Source: Candidatus Heimdallarchaeota archaeon (GTDB lineage Archaea; Asgardarchaeota; Heimdallarchaeia; Heimdallarchaeales; Kariarchaeaceae). Taken from it: DNA of 64,000 nucleotides. Below, in pieces: positions 9,875 through 19,008 of the stretch. Position 1 is the first letter of the stretch. The number at the start of each line of letters is the position of its first letter. Location of the stretch: assembly GCA_030149205.1 (NCBI GenBank), contig JASBSB010000005.1:18523-82522 (forward strand). Reading direction: 5' to 3'. The notes beneath the pieces were generated by a model. It was not told the DNA's origin. It ran no database searches and saw nothing but the letters and a program-made list of their open reading frames with translations. Made by a program: the position numbers and the translations under genes.

Positions 9875-10660
9875 ATGAAGATTGTTGTACTTCTAAAAGC
9901 AGTGCCAGACACAGAAACGAGATTCAAAATTCGTGAGGATGAGACTGACGTAGTATATGATGATTCTATAGAATGGATTGCATCCCCATACGATGAATAT
10001 GGGTTGGAAGCAGGCATTCAGTTCAAGGAGAAACTAGATGGCACTGAACTGACCATATTGACTCTGGGCAAAGGTAATGAGAGTCAAGTGATTAGAAAAG
10101 CATTGGCAATGGGAGCTGACAAGGCTTCCTTGATAAACAACGAGGATCTTGCTAGCAGCGACCCACTGGGAGTTGCAAAGGTACTAGCAAAGGAGCTTGA
10201 AGAGCTGAAACCAGATCTGATAATAGCAGGTAGGTTAGCCACTGATTCATCAGATAGCTTTGTAGGACCAGCACTCGCTGAAATAATGAAATACAGTTTG
10301 GTTTCAGAAGTATCAACTATCGAAAATTTTGATGAATCTCATCTTGTTGTACTGAGGGACGCGACAGGCAGAAAAGAGAAGTTTGAAGTCAAGCTCCCCG
10401 CATTAATTACCACAGATAAGGGTTTAAACGAGCCTAGATATCCCAAACTTCCAGATATTATGAAAGCAAAAAGAAAACCACTTGATGAGAAAGACTTAGC
10501 TGAGTTGAGTGCAATTTCAGGAGTTGCAAATCGCAAAGTAAAACAAGTAAAGGTAGCATTTCCACCGAAGAAACAGGGTGGAGAGATATTTACTGGAGAC
10601 CTCGATGAAGCTGTTGATAAACTTGTAAAGGCGTTACATGATAAGGAGAAGGTGTTTTAA
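9875..10660 (+). CDS. etfB: Electron transfer flavoprotein, beta subunit
   Basis: The small subunit of ETF, which binds AMP or a second FAD and accepts electrons from acyl-CoA dehydrogenases. It begins MKIVVLLKAVPDTE, typical of the family, with a conserved LTLGKGNESQVIRKALAMGAD and an ATDSS motif in IIAGRLATDSSDSFVGP near the FAD-binding site; 261 residues, normal length. The start ATG of etfA overlaps the last base of its stop. The etfBA pair has no ETF-quinone oxidoreductase (FixCX) next to it. Confidence 0.95.
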   Translation: MKIVVLLKAVPDTETRFKIREDETDVVYDDSIEWIASPYDEYGLEAGIQFKEKLDGTELTILTLGKGNESQVIRKALAMGADKASLINNEDLASSDPLGVAKVLAKELEELKPDLIIAGRLATDSSDSFVGPALAEIMKYSLVSEVSTIENFDESHLVVLRDATGRKEKFEVKLPALITTDKGLNEPRYPKLPDIMKAKRKPLDEKDLAELSAISGVANRKVKQVKVAFPPKKQGGEIFTGDLDEAVDKLVKALHDKEKVF

Positions 10661-11607
10661 TGAAAATCGTCATATTTTTAGAAAGTTATAACGGAAAGCT
10701 GGTCAAGGCAGCCAAAGAAGCAATTTCAGTTGCAGATAAAATTGATTCAGGTGCTGAGAAGATAGGGGTACTTTTGGGTACTGATTTAGATTCTATAGCA
10801 AATGATCTTAAGAATTATGGTCTGAAGGAAGTTTACAAAGGTGAGGGTGGTGAATATGCAACTTATCATTCCAGTATCTATGCCAAAGCCATTAAATCAG
10901 TAGATGCTGATTATTATGTAATTCCTGGAACTGTCTGGGGTAGAGAAATCGGTCCAAGATTAACTGTCATGCTAGATTCATCATTTGCTGGAGATGTCAC
11001 CGAAGTATTAGACAGTACCAAATTTGTAAGATCAATACACGGAAACAAAGTTCTTTCAACCGTAGAGGTTTCTGGTCAAACTGTTGTAACAGTCAGACCT
11101 GGAGTCTTTGACTTACCATCAGAAACACCCTCTGAATATGAGCTAAAAACACTTGAAGGACATAAGGAAGACCATGATGAAAATGTTTCACTTGTTGAAG
11201 TTTTAGCCGCTGAGAGTGGTAAAATTGAGCTTACTGAGGCAGACATCATAGTCTCTGGGGGTAGAGGTGTTAAAGGCCCCGAAAACTTTCATTTGATTGA
11301 AGAATTAGCTGGTCTGTTAGGTGCCGCAGTGGGTGCATCTCGAGCTGTTGTTGATGCAGGGTGGAGACCACACTCAGAGCAAGTTGGTCAAACTGGTAAG
11401 TTTGTCAGTCCAAAACTTTACATGGCTGTGGGAATCTCAGGTGCAATTCAACATTTAGCAGGAATGTCAACCTCTGATATTATTGTAGCAATTAACAAAG
11501 ACGAAGAGGCACCTATTTTCAAGGTTTCAGATTATGGCATTGTAGGTGACCTCTTTGTGGTAGTTCCTAAACTTATGGAAAAAATAAAGGAAGTCAAAAA
11601 TCAATAA
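10660..11607 (+). CDS. etfA: Electron transfer flavoprotein, alpha subunit
   Basis: The FAD-binding subunit of ETF. The C-terminal FAD domain is complete: SGGRGVKGPENF, AVGASRAVVDAGW, QVGQTGKFVSPKLYMAVGIS, GAIQHLAGM and AINKDEEAPIF in family order. 315 residues. It overlaps etfB by one base, which indicates coupled translation. It hands electrons from acyl-CoA oxidation to a membrane or soluble acceptor not encoded beside it. Confidence 0.96.
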   Translation: MKIVIFLESYNGKLVKAAKEAISVADKIDSGAEKIGVLLGTDLDSIANDLKNYGLKEVYKGEGGEYATYHSSIYAKAIKSVDADYYVIPGTVWGREIGPRLTVMLDSSFAGDVTEVLDSTKFVRSIHGNKVLSTVEVSGQTVVTVRPGVFDLPSETPSEYELKTLEGHKEDHDENVSLVEVLAAESGKIELTEADIIVSGGRGVKGPENFHLIEELAGLLGAAVGASRAVVDAGWRPHSEQVGQTGKFVSPKLYMAVGISGAIQHLAGMSTSDIIVAINKDEEAPIFKVSDYGIVGDLFVVVPKLMEKIKEVKNQ

Positions 11608-11648
11608 ATAATCTCTAAGAAACTAAAGTCTTCATCTGATATTTTACG

Positions 11649-11660
11649 GAATATATAAAA
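11649..11660 (+). promoter_or_regulatory. TATA box for the tRNA-Arg gene
   Basis: The A/T run AATATATAAAAA is centred about 30 bases before the first base of the tRNA, the normal spacing for an archaeal TATA box. Confidence 0.65.
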
Positions 11661-11685
11661 ATTAGAAATTAATCTTAGAATTATA

Positions 11686-11804
11686 GAGGTAGTAGCTCAG
11701 CTTGGAAGAGCGCTGCCCTTCTAAAAATGTGGTTAAACCTCATTTGTAGCAAGGCAGATGTCGCGGGTTCGAAATCCAATAAGACGAAATTCCCGTCTAC
11801 CTCG
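11686..11804 (+). tRNA. tRNA-Arg (anticodon TCT) with an anticodon-loop intron and a second, T-loop insertion
   Basis: The acceptor stem is perfect: 11686-11692 pairs with 11797-11803, followed by discriminator G 11804 with no encoded CCA. The D stem is GCTC/GAGC. The anticodon stem CTGCC (11713-11717) pairs with GGCAG (11753-11757). The loop reads CT-TCT-A, then a 28-nt insert (11724-11751), then A, so the intron is at the canonical 37/38 site; the insert itself can form a hairpin (ATGTGG/CCTCAT with one mismatch). The T stem GCGGG (11763-11767) pairs with CCCGT (11792-11796), but the loop is 24 nt instead of 7, which implies a second intron of about 17 nt, for instance 11774-11790, leaving TTCGAAT. 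A degenerate gene is the alternative, but the perfect stems argue for function. Confidence 0.9.
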
Positions 11805-11839
11805 TAATTTATTATCAATTTTATTTTTATGTTTTAATT

Positions 11840-13066
11840 TCACCAAAGAGTTTTGACATTTACTGATGGTGCATCTTGATCCCAAGATGAACTAGTATTT
11901 CCAACCTCTTCACCCAAATCCAAAGCATATGGAGAATCCACCCCAGATAATATAACTGTTACTTCAAGCTTGTTCCCTAAACTTTCGTCCTTGTCAGTTC
12001 CCCAAATAATTTCAGCACCCCTACCAATTTCTTGAGTAATCATTCTAACACTTCTCTTAATCTCATCCAAGCTTAGTGATTCTCCTCCTGTTATCTGAAT
12101 CAAAGCAGCCTTAGCATCCGAGATTTGAATATCCAAAAGGTTTGAAGCAAGTGCCTCTGCTATGGCTTCTTCCACTCGATGTTCTCCTTCTCCTTCTCCT
12201 ACTCCAATTACAGAACTACCACCCCTGGTAAGAATTTGTCTGATGTCTGCGAAATCTACATTCACATAAGCTTTGCTTTTGATTAGGTTAACAATTCCTC
12301 TAACAGCTTTGATTAAGATCTCGTCAGCGACCTTAAATGCCAAATCTAAGGGGAGGTCTGAACTTAATTGTAATAATTTCTCATTTGGAATTACTATAAC
12401 TGTATCACATGATTTGTATAGCTCTCTTAACCCTTCCAATGCATTTTTGATCTTGTACTCTCCTTCCATCTCAAATGGTAATGTACAAACTCCAACAACC
12501 AAGGCACCTTGTTCTTTTGCTACACTTGCTATAACTGGAGCAGCACCAGTTCCTGTTCCACCTCCCATTCCTGCTTGCACGAAAACTAGATCTGCACCAG
12601 ACACCAATTCTTCAATCTCTGGGATTGATTCCTCTGCAGCTGCTCTGCCTATCACGGGGTCATTTCCTGCTCCAAGCCCCTCAGTTAGGTTTTTTCCAAG
12701 TATCAATTTCTTGTTACTATTGGTACTGTAGAGATGAAAAGCGTCAGTGTTCGCTGCAACTGACACCGCCCCCTTCAAGCCCTTTAGGTGCAATCTGTTA
12801 ACAGCATTTGAACCTGCTCCACCCACCCCAAACACCAGTATCTTGTTTAGATTGTTGGTAATCAAGACTTTTATAATATTGTCAACCTGGTCAGAGTTGT
12901 ATTTGCTCTTTTTATCATTCAGCGGAATTTCATTAGATGATTTCTCTTGATGTTTCCTCTTTATACTGGAAATAAAGGATGGTTCTTTGATTTTGGGTTC
13001 TTGTGACTGATAAACAGTCTCCAACTCATCCCACATATCAAGATGATCTTTAATGGGAGAACTCAT
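11840..13066 (-). CDS. ftsZ: Cell division protein FtsZ
   Basis: Tubulin-like GTPase that forms the division ring. The GTP-binding motifs are FGVGGAGSNAVNRL, AANTDA and the tubulin signature GGGTGTGAAP, followed by the T7-loop region and VDFADIRQIL; the core is about 320 residues. The N-terminus carries an extra 80-residue charged extension (HLDMWDELETVYQ onward), and the C-terminus ends after a short tail (VNVKTLW). The frame reaches ATG 13105, but ATG 13066 gives a better start (MSSPIKDH). It lies downstream of, and converges on, the tRNA gene. Confidence 0.95.
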   Translation of the reverse strand: MSSPIKDHLDMWDELETVYQSQEPKIKEPSFISSIKRKHQEKSSNEIPLNDKKSKYNSDQVDNIIKVLITNNLNKILVFGVGGAGSNAVNRLHLKGLKGAVSVAANTDAFHLYSTNSNKKLILGKNLTEGLGAGNDPVIGRAAAEESIPEIEELVSGADLVFVQAGMGGGTGTGAAPVIASVAKEQGALVVGVCTLPFEMEGEYKIKNALEGLRELYKSCDTVIVIPNEKLLQLSSDLPLDLAFKVADEILIKAVRGIVNLIKSKAYVNVDFADIRQILTRGGSSVIGVGEGEGEHRVEEAIAEALASNLLDIQISDAKAALIQITGGESLSLDEIKRSVRMITQEIGRGAEIIWGTDKDESLGNKLEVTVILSGVDSPYALDLGEEVGNTSSSWDQDAPSVNVKTLW

Positions 13067-13246
13067 AGAAAAAAATCTAGTACTTAGAATTAATAAAGAA
13101 GTCAATATAGATGTGTTATGTCAGTAGTATCGAACCAAGGAGTATACTGAATTATTACAAATAAAAAGTATATTTTAGTAAGCTAATGGAATAGGGAGAA
13201 GCCTTTAATCAATATATTAAAATATGTTACTTACAGTATATCTACA

Positions 13247-13636
13247 TTGATAGATTTCAATATCGAAGATGCTGAAAGTGCCGAGAAGGATTTTACCCAA
13301 AATTTCTCTAGACTTCATCTTACAGATTTTCAAATGACAATTGTGGATAATATCACAGAGTTTCTTGATGATAAATTAGTTCTAAGTGTATTTGCTTTAA
13401 AGGGGTTCATTTATAGAGCAGTCAAGGTTTGGCAACAAACCATGGAAAAACCCGGTAACAGTATTGAGTCTTTTACTCCTAAGGAACGAATAGAGGCAGT
13501 TAGATCTATGTTCAAAACTTTGGAAACTCTCTTAAAACCAGCTTTAAAAAACTCAACAGATGATGAAGAATTAACAAGAATCATGACTGATGGCTTGAAA
13601 TTTTACACTGATAAATTTGCATACCGTGAAGACTAG
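13247..13636 (+). CDS. Unrecognised small helical protein
   Basis: 129 residues starting with TTG, almost entirely helical and acidic (FNIEDAESAEKDF at the start, ending FYTDKFAYRED). No motif or family was recognised. Its 3' end overlaps the convergent acyltransferase gene by 4 bases. Good coding character and the absence of a competing frame make it likely real. Confidence 0.6.
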   Translation: MIDFNIEDAESAEKDFTQNFSRLHLTDFQMTIVDNITEFLDDKLVLSVFALKGFIYRAVKVWQQTMEKPGNSIESFTPKERIEAVRSMFKTLETLLKPALKNSTDDEELTRIMTDGLKFYTDKFAYRED

Positions 13637-14376
13637 ATTCCTAACTGAGTATAATGGTTATATAAATCAATAATCTGTTCGTTGGGTACTTGATACCATC
13701 CAGTTAATAGTCTGATCTTCTTCATTATTTTATCTGTAACCAACCGTATAATTTCGAAATTCTCTTTGTCTGAATAATACTCTTCAAATGAGATAGGGGT
13801 TCCTATCTTCATAATCACCGGACGTCCTAATCTTGGCATCTTTGCACCATAAGGCCAGAGTCCATCAGTTCCAAATAAGCCTACAGGTACCACAGGGACC
13901 TCTGCATTAAGGGCCATTCGTGCGATCCCAGTTTTACCATCGAATCGTTTTCGACGGTTAAGAATTGCACCTTCAGGGAAGATGCCAACACATGCACCCT
14001 CCTTCAAAGCAGTGACTGCTGTATTTATGACACTATTTTTGTTCTTTTCCTTACGCTCAGGAACTGGAATTGTGCCAATAAAATCATTGATCTTGCCAAA
14101 TATAGGGTTAGACCATAAGGTTCTTTGTCTCCCAACAAATCGAACCCTGTGTGAATTAATCTCTAAACCCATAACAAAAGCATCCACAATTGATCCGTGA
14201 TTTGCAGCGAGAATAAACCCTTGGTTCTTATCAATATTTGAAAGATTTTCAGTTCCATAGGTTTTAACGTTATAAGTAAGATGCAACAAAAATTTGAAAA
14301 TACCCTTTACAGATTGATAGGCCCATTCTGCTGGTACATCATATCCTTTAGGTTTGGTTGTTATTTGGTTGTGCAT
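13633..14376 (-). CDS. plsC: 1-acyl-glycerol-3-phosphate acyltransferase family protein (PlsC type)
   Basis: Member of the glycerolipid acyltransferase family. Block I NHGSIVD carries the catalytic H60 and D65, block III is FPEGAILNRRKRFDG, and block IV is VPVVPVGLFG. Length 247 residues, typical. In bacteria and eukaryotes it acylates lysophosphatidic acid; most archaea make ether lipids, so its substrate here is open (possibly other polyols or imported lipids). It is preceded by a small membrane protein whose gene overlaps it by 29 bases, so they are probably co-translated. Confidence 0.9.
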   Translation of the reverse strand: MHNQITTKPKGYDVPAEWAYQSVKGIFKFLLHLTYNVKTYGTENLSNIDKNQGFILAANHGSIVDAFVMGLEINSHRVRFVGRQRTLWSNPIFGKINDFIGTIPVPERKEKNKNSVINTAVTALKEGACVGIFPEGAILNRRKRFDGKTGIARMALNAEVPVVPVGLFGTDGLWPYGAKMPRLGRPVIMKIGTPISFEEYYSDKENFEIIRLVTDKIMKKIRLLTGWYQVPNEQIIDLYNHYTQLGI

Positions 14377-14626
14377 TAATTGCCTCCTCGTAAGCTTCTT
14401 CGTATGATAACAGAATAGGTTCCTTGGTCACAATCATAGTATAACCAACCCAAGCAATAACTCCGCCTACAGTTAATGAGAGAATAAGTAGCGGTACTAT
14501 CAATCCTACATACTGAATTGTAAAGCCACTCTGATCCATGATTTTGGTTGCAATTAGAGCATAAATCTCAAATCCAATTATTAAAATCCCTGAGATAAAT
14601 ATTAGTGACCCCTTGAATTTACTCAT
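14348..14626 (-). CDS. Small two-helix membrane protein upstream of plsC
   Basis: 92 residues with two hydrophobic helices (about 7-28 and 39-66) and a short acidic C-terminus. It overlaps the start of plsC by 29 bases. It may be an accessory membrane protein for the acyltransferase, judged from gene coupling only. Family unknown. Confidence 0.7.
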   Translation of the reverse strand: MSKFKGSLIFISGILIIGFEIYALIATKIMDQSGFTIQYVGLIVPLLILSLTVGGVIAWVGYTMIVTKEPILLSYEEAYEEAINAQPNNNQT

Positions 14627-14804
14627 ATTATCACAAAAATTATAGTATTATTTAAGAACATTTTTTGTTAAGGTTAGTAAATTGTAACCATTGACTTTAT
14701 GGAAGAATTTAATCAGTTGTTCGGATTTTTATTTTTAGATGGTTTTTCGTATTCTACTTAATGCTTGAATGAAATGTTTAAGAAAATCTGAATGATAATT
14801 AATT

Positions 14805-15320
14805 ATGGCAGTTATCCATGAGGTCATTATTTGTCCAAATTGTGAGAAAGAGATAAACCCCAGTGAGGCGACACATGTTGTAAAAAGAGGTCAATCAAGA
14901 TTTAATTGGTGGGTCACCCCAGTGAATCTATTTCTGATTTCTATTATGTTTCTGCTACTTGAACTAGGGACGAATTCCGGTTCTTTTACATCTTTCAAAT
15001 GGAGCCCGTGGGTGGTTGCGGGTATTTGGATAATTTACTTTGGAGCACTCTTTCTTACACTCAGGATTGAAGATTCTTGGTTTTACGCTTCCTTAATCTT
15101 CGTGGGATTTTGTGTCTATCTTGCTCTTTTGGATCTTGAATTCCCATCCAAGCAACCTACTGTATTAGGTTTAACTTGGAGTTTTTACCCTATCGTAATC
15201 ATTCTATTTCTGCTTGTACTTCTACCAGTCAATTCATATTTCGGACAAAAACGAAAACAATCAGTAGAGTTACTAAAAGAAGTTATAAAACTAGAGGAAG
15301 AACATGTCAAGGGGGCATAA
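14805..15320 (+). CDS. Membrane protein with N-terminal zinc-ribbon half-site
   Basis: 171 residues. The N-terminus has a CPNC motif like half of a zinc ribbon, then four hydrophobic helices (about 37-53, 67-88, 92-110 and 125-145) and a charged C-terminal tail. A cluster of only two Cys means that zinc binding would need dimerisation or a partner. The following hydrolase gene begins one base after its stop (or overlaps it if the earlier ATG is used), so the two are an operon. Confidence 0.7.
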   Translation: MAVIHEVIICPNCEKEINPSEATHVVKRGQSRFNWWVTPVNLFLISIMFLLLELGTNSGSFTSFKWSPWVVAGIWIIYFGALFLTLRIEDSWFYASLIFVGFCVYLALLDLEFPSKQPTVLGLTWSFYPIVIILFLLVLLPVNSYFGQKRKQSVELLKEVIKLEEEHVKGA

Positions 15321-15321
15321 T

Positions 15322-16254
15322 ATGAAAGAATTTAATTTTATAGATATTGTTTCTGATCCCTCTCCAACTCTGCTTTCCACTTTTTTTCACTCTTTAAGAA
15401 ATTCGGTTTATGTAATTATTAGTGTTCTTCATTTTTTATTGTTGCCTCTCATGGCTACATATCAATCAATATGGCCTAAAGGTTATGATCGTACAGTCAA
15501 ACCAGAGGCAGAGGAATTTTATTGGCACCCTGGTGGAGACCCAAAATCTGGTGTTTTAATGATACACGGTTTTGGGTCAACACCACAGATATTTAGAGAA
15601 TATGGGAAACAATTTTTAGAGGATGGGTATATAGTTTATGGTATCAGAATTATCGGACACGGATCGAGCGAGGCACATCTAGCAGACACATTACCAATCG
15701 ATTGGTATCTTTCGGTTAGAGATAAATATAGAGAGTTACAGGCTCAGTGTGAAGAGGTTCACATCGTAGGACATTCACTTGGCTCATTGAATGCATTGAT
15801 ACTTGCATCAATTTACCCTATAAAGTCACTGGTGTTACTTTCATGTCCTATAAAAATTCGAAGAACTCCATTATTTAGGGCACATTTTCTATTGAGACCA
15901 TTATCTGTGGTGATTAAGTACTGGCCAGTTGGTCGAGAAAAACGCCGTAAACTTAAGGAGTTTGGAATTCATCAATATCAAAAAAATCCACTTAAGGCTG
16001 TTGAAGGTTTGTTTGAAATTGCAGAAGTCACAAGAGAGAGACTCCCGAAAGTAACTTGCCCTGTTCTTGCTATGGTGGGTGATGATGATGAATATGTGGA
16101 GCTATCTACTCTAGATTTACTTGAGAGCAATTTAAGTGTATCCGAATTCTCAACTTGGGTTGCACCAAACGCAGGTCATCTGATCATAGAAACTTCAGAG
16201 AAGACGATATTGGACAAAAAAATACATGATTGGGTTATAGATCATGATCAATAA
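15322..16254 (+). CDS. Alpha/beta hydrolase, carboxylesterase or lysophospholipase-like
   Basis: A serine hydrolase. GVLMIHGFGSTP carries the oxyanion loop, GHSLGS is the nucleophile elbow, GDDDEYV supplies the acid, and PNAGHL the histidine, in canonical order. A hydrophobic stretch near residues 28-45 suggests membrane association. The start chosen is ATG 15322, which has AAGGGGG nine bases upstream; ATG 15304 is possible. The lid region (about 170-215) is basic. It resembles monoacylglycerol lipase/carboxylesterase relatives (Est30 type); the substrate is not determined. Confidence 0.88.
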   Translation: MKEFNFIDIVSDPSPTLLSTFFHSLRNSVYVIISVLHFLLLPLMATYQSIWPKGYDRTVKPEAEEFYWHPGGDPKSGVLMIHGFGSTPQIFREYGKQFLEDGYIVYGIRIIGHGSSEAHLADTLPIDWYLSVRDKYRELQAQCEEVHIVGHSLGSLNALILASIYPIKSLVLLSCPIKIRRTPLFRAHFLLRPLSVVIKYWPVGREKRRKLKEFGIHQYQKNPLKAVEGLFEIAEVTRERLPKVTCPVLAMVGDDDEYVELSTLDLLESNLSVSEFSTWVAPNAGHLIIETSEKTILDKKIHDWVIDHDQ

Positions 16255-16275
16255 AAATAAAATATCCTCCTAATG

Positions 16276-17154
16276 TTAGATAAGAAATTGTTCTATTTCT
16301 TTTGAAACTTGGTCTACCTTCTCATAATAAGGTAAATGTTTTGCCTCAGGAATTAATATACCTTTAGCGTTCAATTTATTGACAACAAAATCGAAATATT
16401 CAGCTGGAACTATATCATCAAGCTCTCCCCAAAGAACTAATACAGGAATGTTCGCTTCATTTATATTGGTGCAAAGTGAATCAATAATCTCTAAGATCCA
16501 GTCAGGGACTCCAGACAATGATATGAATTTATCCAAGATGTATTGATATGTCCTTCTTGAATGTTTACTTTTTCTAAAACTTAAGGCATCAGTGATTAGC
16601 TCTTGGTTTATCACTGAGCTATCGTGGAATAGATATTTGTAAGACCTTTGAATGCTATTTTCATCCACAAAAGAATTTATTGTTAGATAAGCAAAAAACC
16701 TATTAACTATTGGAAATGATGCAACTCTATAAGCCCACCAAACTTTTTTCCCAAATCCAGCTGGTGCCGAAAGAATAATTTTATCAAAAGAGTTTGGTAT
16801 TAATTCAAACAAACCAAATGTCACTCCAGCACCAAATGAGGTCGCAAAAACATCAAACTTATCAAATGAATTGAGTTTCACCCACTCTGCCAAAGCCAGA
16901 GAAAAAATTTGGAATGAAAATTTAGGGGTATCGATGAACCTTGAACCACCAAATCCAAGCAAATCAACTGATATGAATCTGTATTCTAAATTTTTCAATT
17001 TCCTCATTAATGGCTTGTAAATGTCCGCAAAACTGCCTAACCCTGGGATAAAGATTAAAATTTTCTTAAATTTTCTCTCCGTGGCTTCAATATGTCGTAT
17101 TTTGGCCTTACGATTTTCAATTGAGATTTCAGTAAATCTCTCCTCAAATTCCAC
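16276..17154 (-). CDS. Alpha/beta hydrolase superfamily protein
   Basis: 292 residues. The fold is seen from IFIPGLGSFADIYKP (oxyanion loop), the nucleophile elbow ATSFGAG, an acidic residue in VLWGELDDIVP, and a final His in PEAKHLPYYEK. It belongs to the broad hydrolase/haloperoxidase group and is unrelated in detail to the neighbouring hydrolase, from which it is convergently transcribed. Substrate unknown. ATG 17154 is the start. Confidence 0.85.
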   Translation of the reverse strand: MEFEERFTEISIENRKAKIRHIEATERKFKKILIFIPGLGSFADIYKPLMRKLKNLEYRFISVDLLGFGGSRFIDTPKFSFQIFSLALAEWVKLNSFDKFDVFATSFGAGVTFGLFELIPNSFDKIILSAPAGFGKKVWWAYRVASFPIVNRFFAYLTINSFVDENSIQRSYKYLFHDSSVINQELITDALSFRKSKHSRRTYQYILDKFISLSGVPDWILEIIDSLCTNINEANIPVLVLWGELDDIVPAEYFDFVVNKLNAKGILIPEAKHLPYYEKVDQVSKEIEQFLI

Positions 17155-17284
17155 ATCTGTCTTTTGTTGAAGAATTAATAATCATTATTGGTAACTACTG
17201 TATTTTCGAGCTTGGTTAGATTTTTTTTTCAATTGTACAATTAAGAATGATAATCTTATTATTAGTCAATTAGTATTTTGAGGC

Positions 17285-17986
17285 ATGACAGTTAAACTGA
17301 CTTGGTTAGGACACGCAACTTGTCAATTGGAATATGAAGATAAAGTAATACTTATTGATCCATGGTTGGATAACCCTAAATTTCCAGGAGATGAGTATAA
17401 ACCAAAAAAAATAGATGTATTATGTATAACTCATGGACACAATGACCATTTTGGTAACGCAATTGAACTTGCTAAGAAATTTAAACCAAAAATCCCAGTC
17501 ATTCATGAAATGAGTGTCTATTTAAATTCCAAAGGCGTTGAGGCCATTGGAATGAATTTTGGTGGCACTTTTGAATATGAAGGGATCAAATTTAGCTTGG
17601 TTCCGGCGAGTCATTCTGGTGGATATCAGGATGGAGAAAAAATGGTTAATATGGGTAACCCTGGGGGTTATGTTATAACATTTCCGGATGGAAACTCTTT
17701 CTATCATGCAGGAGACACAGGAGTTACGAAAGAAATGAAAATTACAAGTGCTTTATTTTCTCCAAAAATAGGCTTATTTCCTATTGGAGGACATTACACC
17801 ATGGATCCCCGTGGTGCAGCATATGCGGCAAAAATGATGGGGTTGACTCATGTTATTCCGATTCATTGGGGAACTTTTGTCCCACCTTTAAATGGAACCC
17901 CAGATGAGTTAAAAAGTTATATAAAAGAATTTGAATGCAATACTGATGTAATTGAGTTGAAACCAGGGCAATTTCATACCTTTTAA
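17285..17986 (+). CDS. Metal-dependent hydrolase, UPF0173 family (metallo-beta-lactamase fold)
   Basis: 233 residues, the usual size. Metal ligands are in THGHNDHFG (the HxHxDH motif), PASHSGG, HAGDTG and the C-terminal IPIHWGTF; the opening LTWLGHATCQLE is characteristic of the UPF0173/YtkL group. It is related to N-acyl phosphatidylethanolamine phospholipase-type enzymes, but its substrate is unknown. The start ATG 17285 follows a TTG-AGGC context. Confidence 0.93.
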   Translation: MTVKLTWLGHATCQLEYEDKVILIDPWLDNPKFPGDEYKPKKIDVLCITHGHNDHFGNAIELAKKFKPKIPVIHEMSVYLNSKGVEAIGMNFGGTFEYEGIKFSLVPASHSGGYQDGEKMVNMGNPGGYVITFPDGNSFYHAGDTGVTKEMKITSALFSPKIGLFPIGGHYTMDPRGAAYAAKMMGLTHVIPIHWGTFVPPLNGTPDELKSYIKEFECNTDVIELKPGQFHTF

Positions 17987-18140
17987 AGTTCTATTATTAC
18001 TTGTTTTAGTTTCAAATTATTGATTTGAACTAAAGTGGATCTAAGAATATTGCAACTAATTCTTATTTTATGTTGGATTAGGATTACAATACTAAGAAGT
18101 CAAAGAATAAGTTAATTACCCATATTAGGTCTCTAATTTT

Positions 18141-18929
18141 GTGGAAGACTTAAAGGAATACAAGCTTGATATAGAGGCAGCATTAAATTCTTGGACTAAG
18201 ATACTCAGAGACCTTTCGGTTAATCTTGCCTATGCAAAAGGTTCTGCTATTAAGCCATGGGATAGTCCCATAGATTACGTTCCTATACTCTCAGACATTG
18301 ATATTCATATCAATTTATCTCCAATGAATAAGCTAGACATTGGTGATGCACTTAGAATTTCTGAATTATATGAAGAAACCTTTAAACTGATTCGTCCCAA
18401 TTACTCACATATTCCTCGACCACAAATAATGCTGTTATCTAGGCTACATCAAATAGAAACCTATGTACCTCCTGATTACTCTTCTGTTAAGTTCCTTATA
18501 GGCACTTGCAATGATATAGAAGAGGAAAGGGTCTTGAGTGTTGAAAATTTAAGAGAAATAGATAAAAACACTTTACTGGCTGAAAAGAACTTTATTCAAG
18601 AGATTCCCATCAAACTGTTTGATAGAATTGGGTTGGATTATTGGCAATTCTTGAGACAAATTGTTTGGAGAATCGGACCAACTCCGACAAGAGTGCTTTC
18701 ACAATTTATGGACGATCCTTTTAAGCTTTGGTCACTAAATAGGTCAAGTATTCATAAACTTTTGTTGGATTATGATTTGGAACAGGTTGCAGATCCTTTT
18801 TATGATTTCTATTCTTTAGGTTGGGAGTTGTTTAATACCAATTTCACTGATAATTCAATCTATAGAAAAATCCTAAAACAAGGTTATTTAGTTCTCAAAG
18901 AATCTTTTAGTTTGGTCGAATCGTTGTGA
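18141..18929 (+). CDS. Putative nucleotidyltransferase-fold protein
   Basis: 262 residues. A G-S step (AYAKGSAIKPW) followed by an acidic pair (SDIDIHI) is the signature of the DNA polymerase beta-like nucleotidyltransferase fold, with the second half helical. The motif arrangement is spaced more widely than in MNT-type toxins. No partner antitoxin gene is adjacent. GTG 18141 is the start. The substrate is unknown; the assignment comes from this motif only. Confidence 0.6.
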   Translation: MEDLKEYKLDIEAALNSWTKILRDLSVNLAYAKGSAIKPWDSPIDYVPILSDIDIHINLSPMNKLDIGDALRISELYEETFKLIRPNYSHIPRPQIMLLSRLHQIETYVPPDYSSVKFLIGTCNDIEEERVLSVENLREIDKNTLLAEKNFIQEIPIKLFDRIGLDYWQFLRQIVWRIGPTPTRVLSQFMDDPFKLWSLNRSSIHKLLLDYDLEQVADPFYDFYSLGWELFNTNFTDNSIYRKILKQGYLVLKESFSLVESL

Positions 18930-19008
18930 ATATAAGATTTAAAACTAATTGAATATTTGATTTTTAGATTTATTGAAAAGGATTATATTGACTGAATTAT
19001 TGACATTT

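Noticed and set aside
11768..11791. tRNA pseudogene from a T-loop insertion
   Set aside because: All four stems are intact with a perfect acceptor and a TATA box upstream, so a spliced functional tRNA is more likely, although not proven.
12273..12731. Long open frames antisense to ftsZ and to other genes (for example 2596-3066, 19178-19672)
   Set aside because: They are opposite or offset to well-supported coding regions, have low-complexity or unlikely translations and no ribosome binding site.
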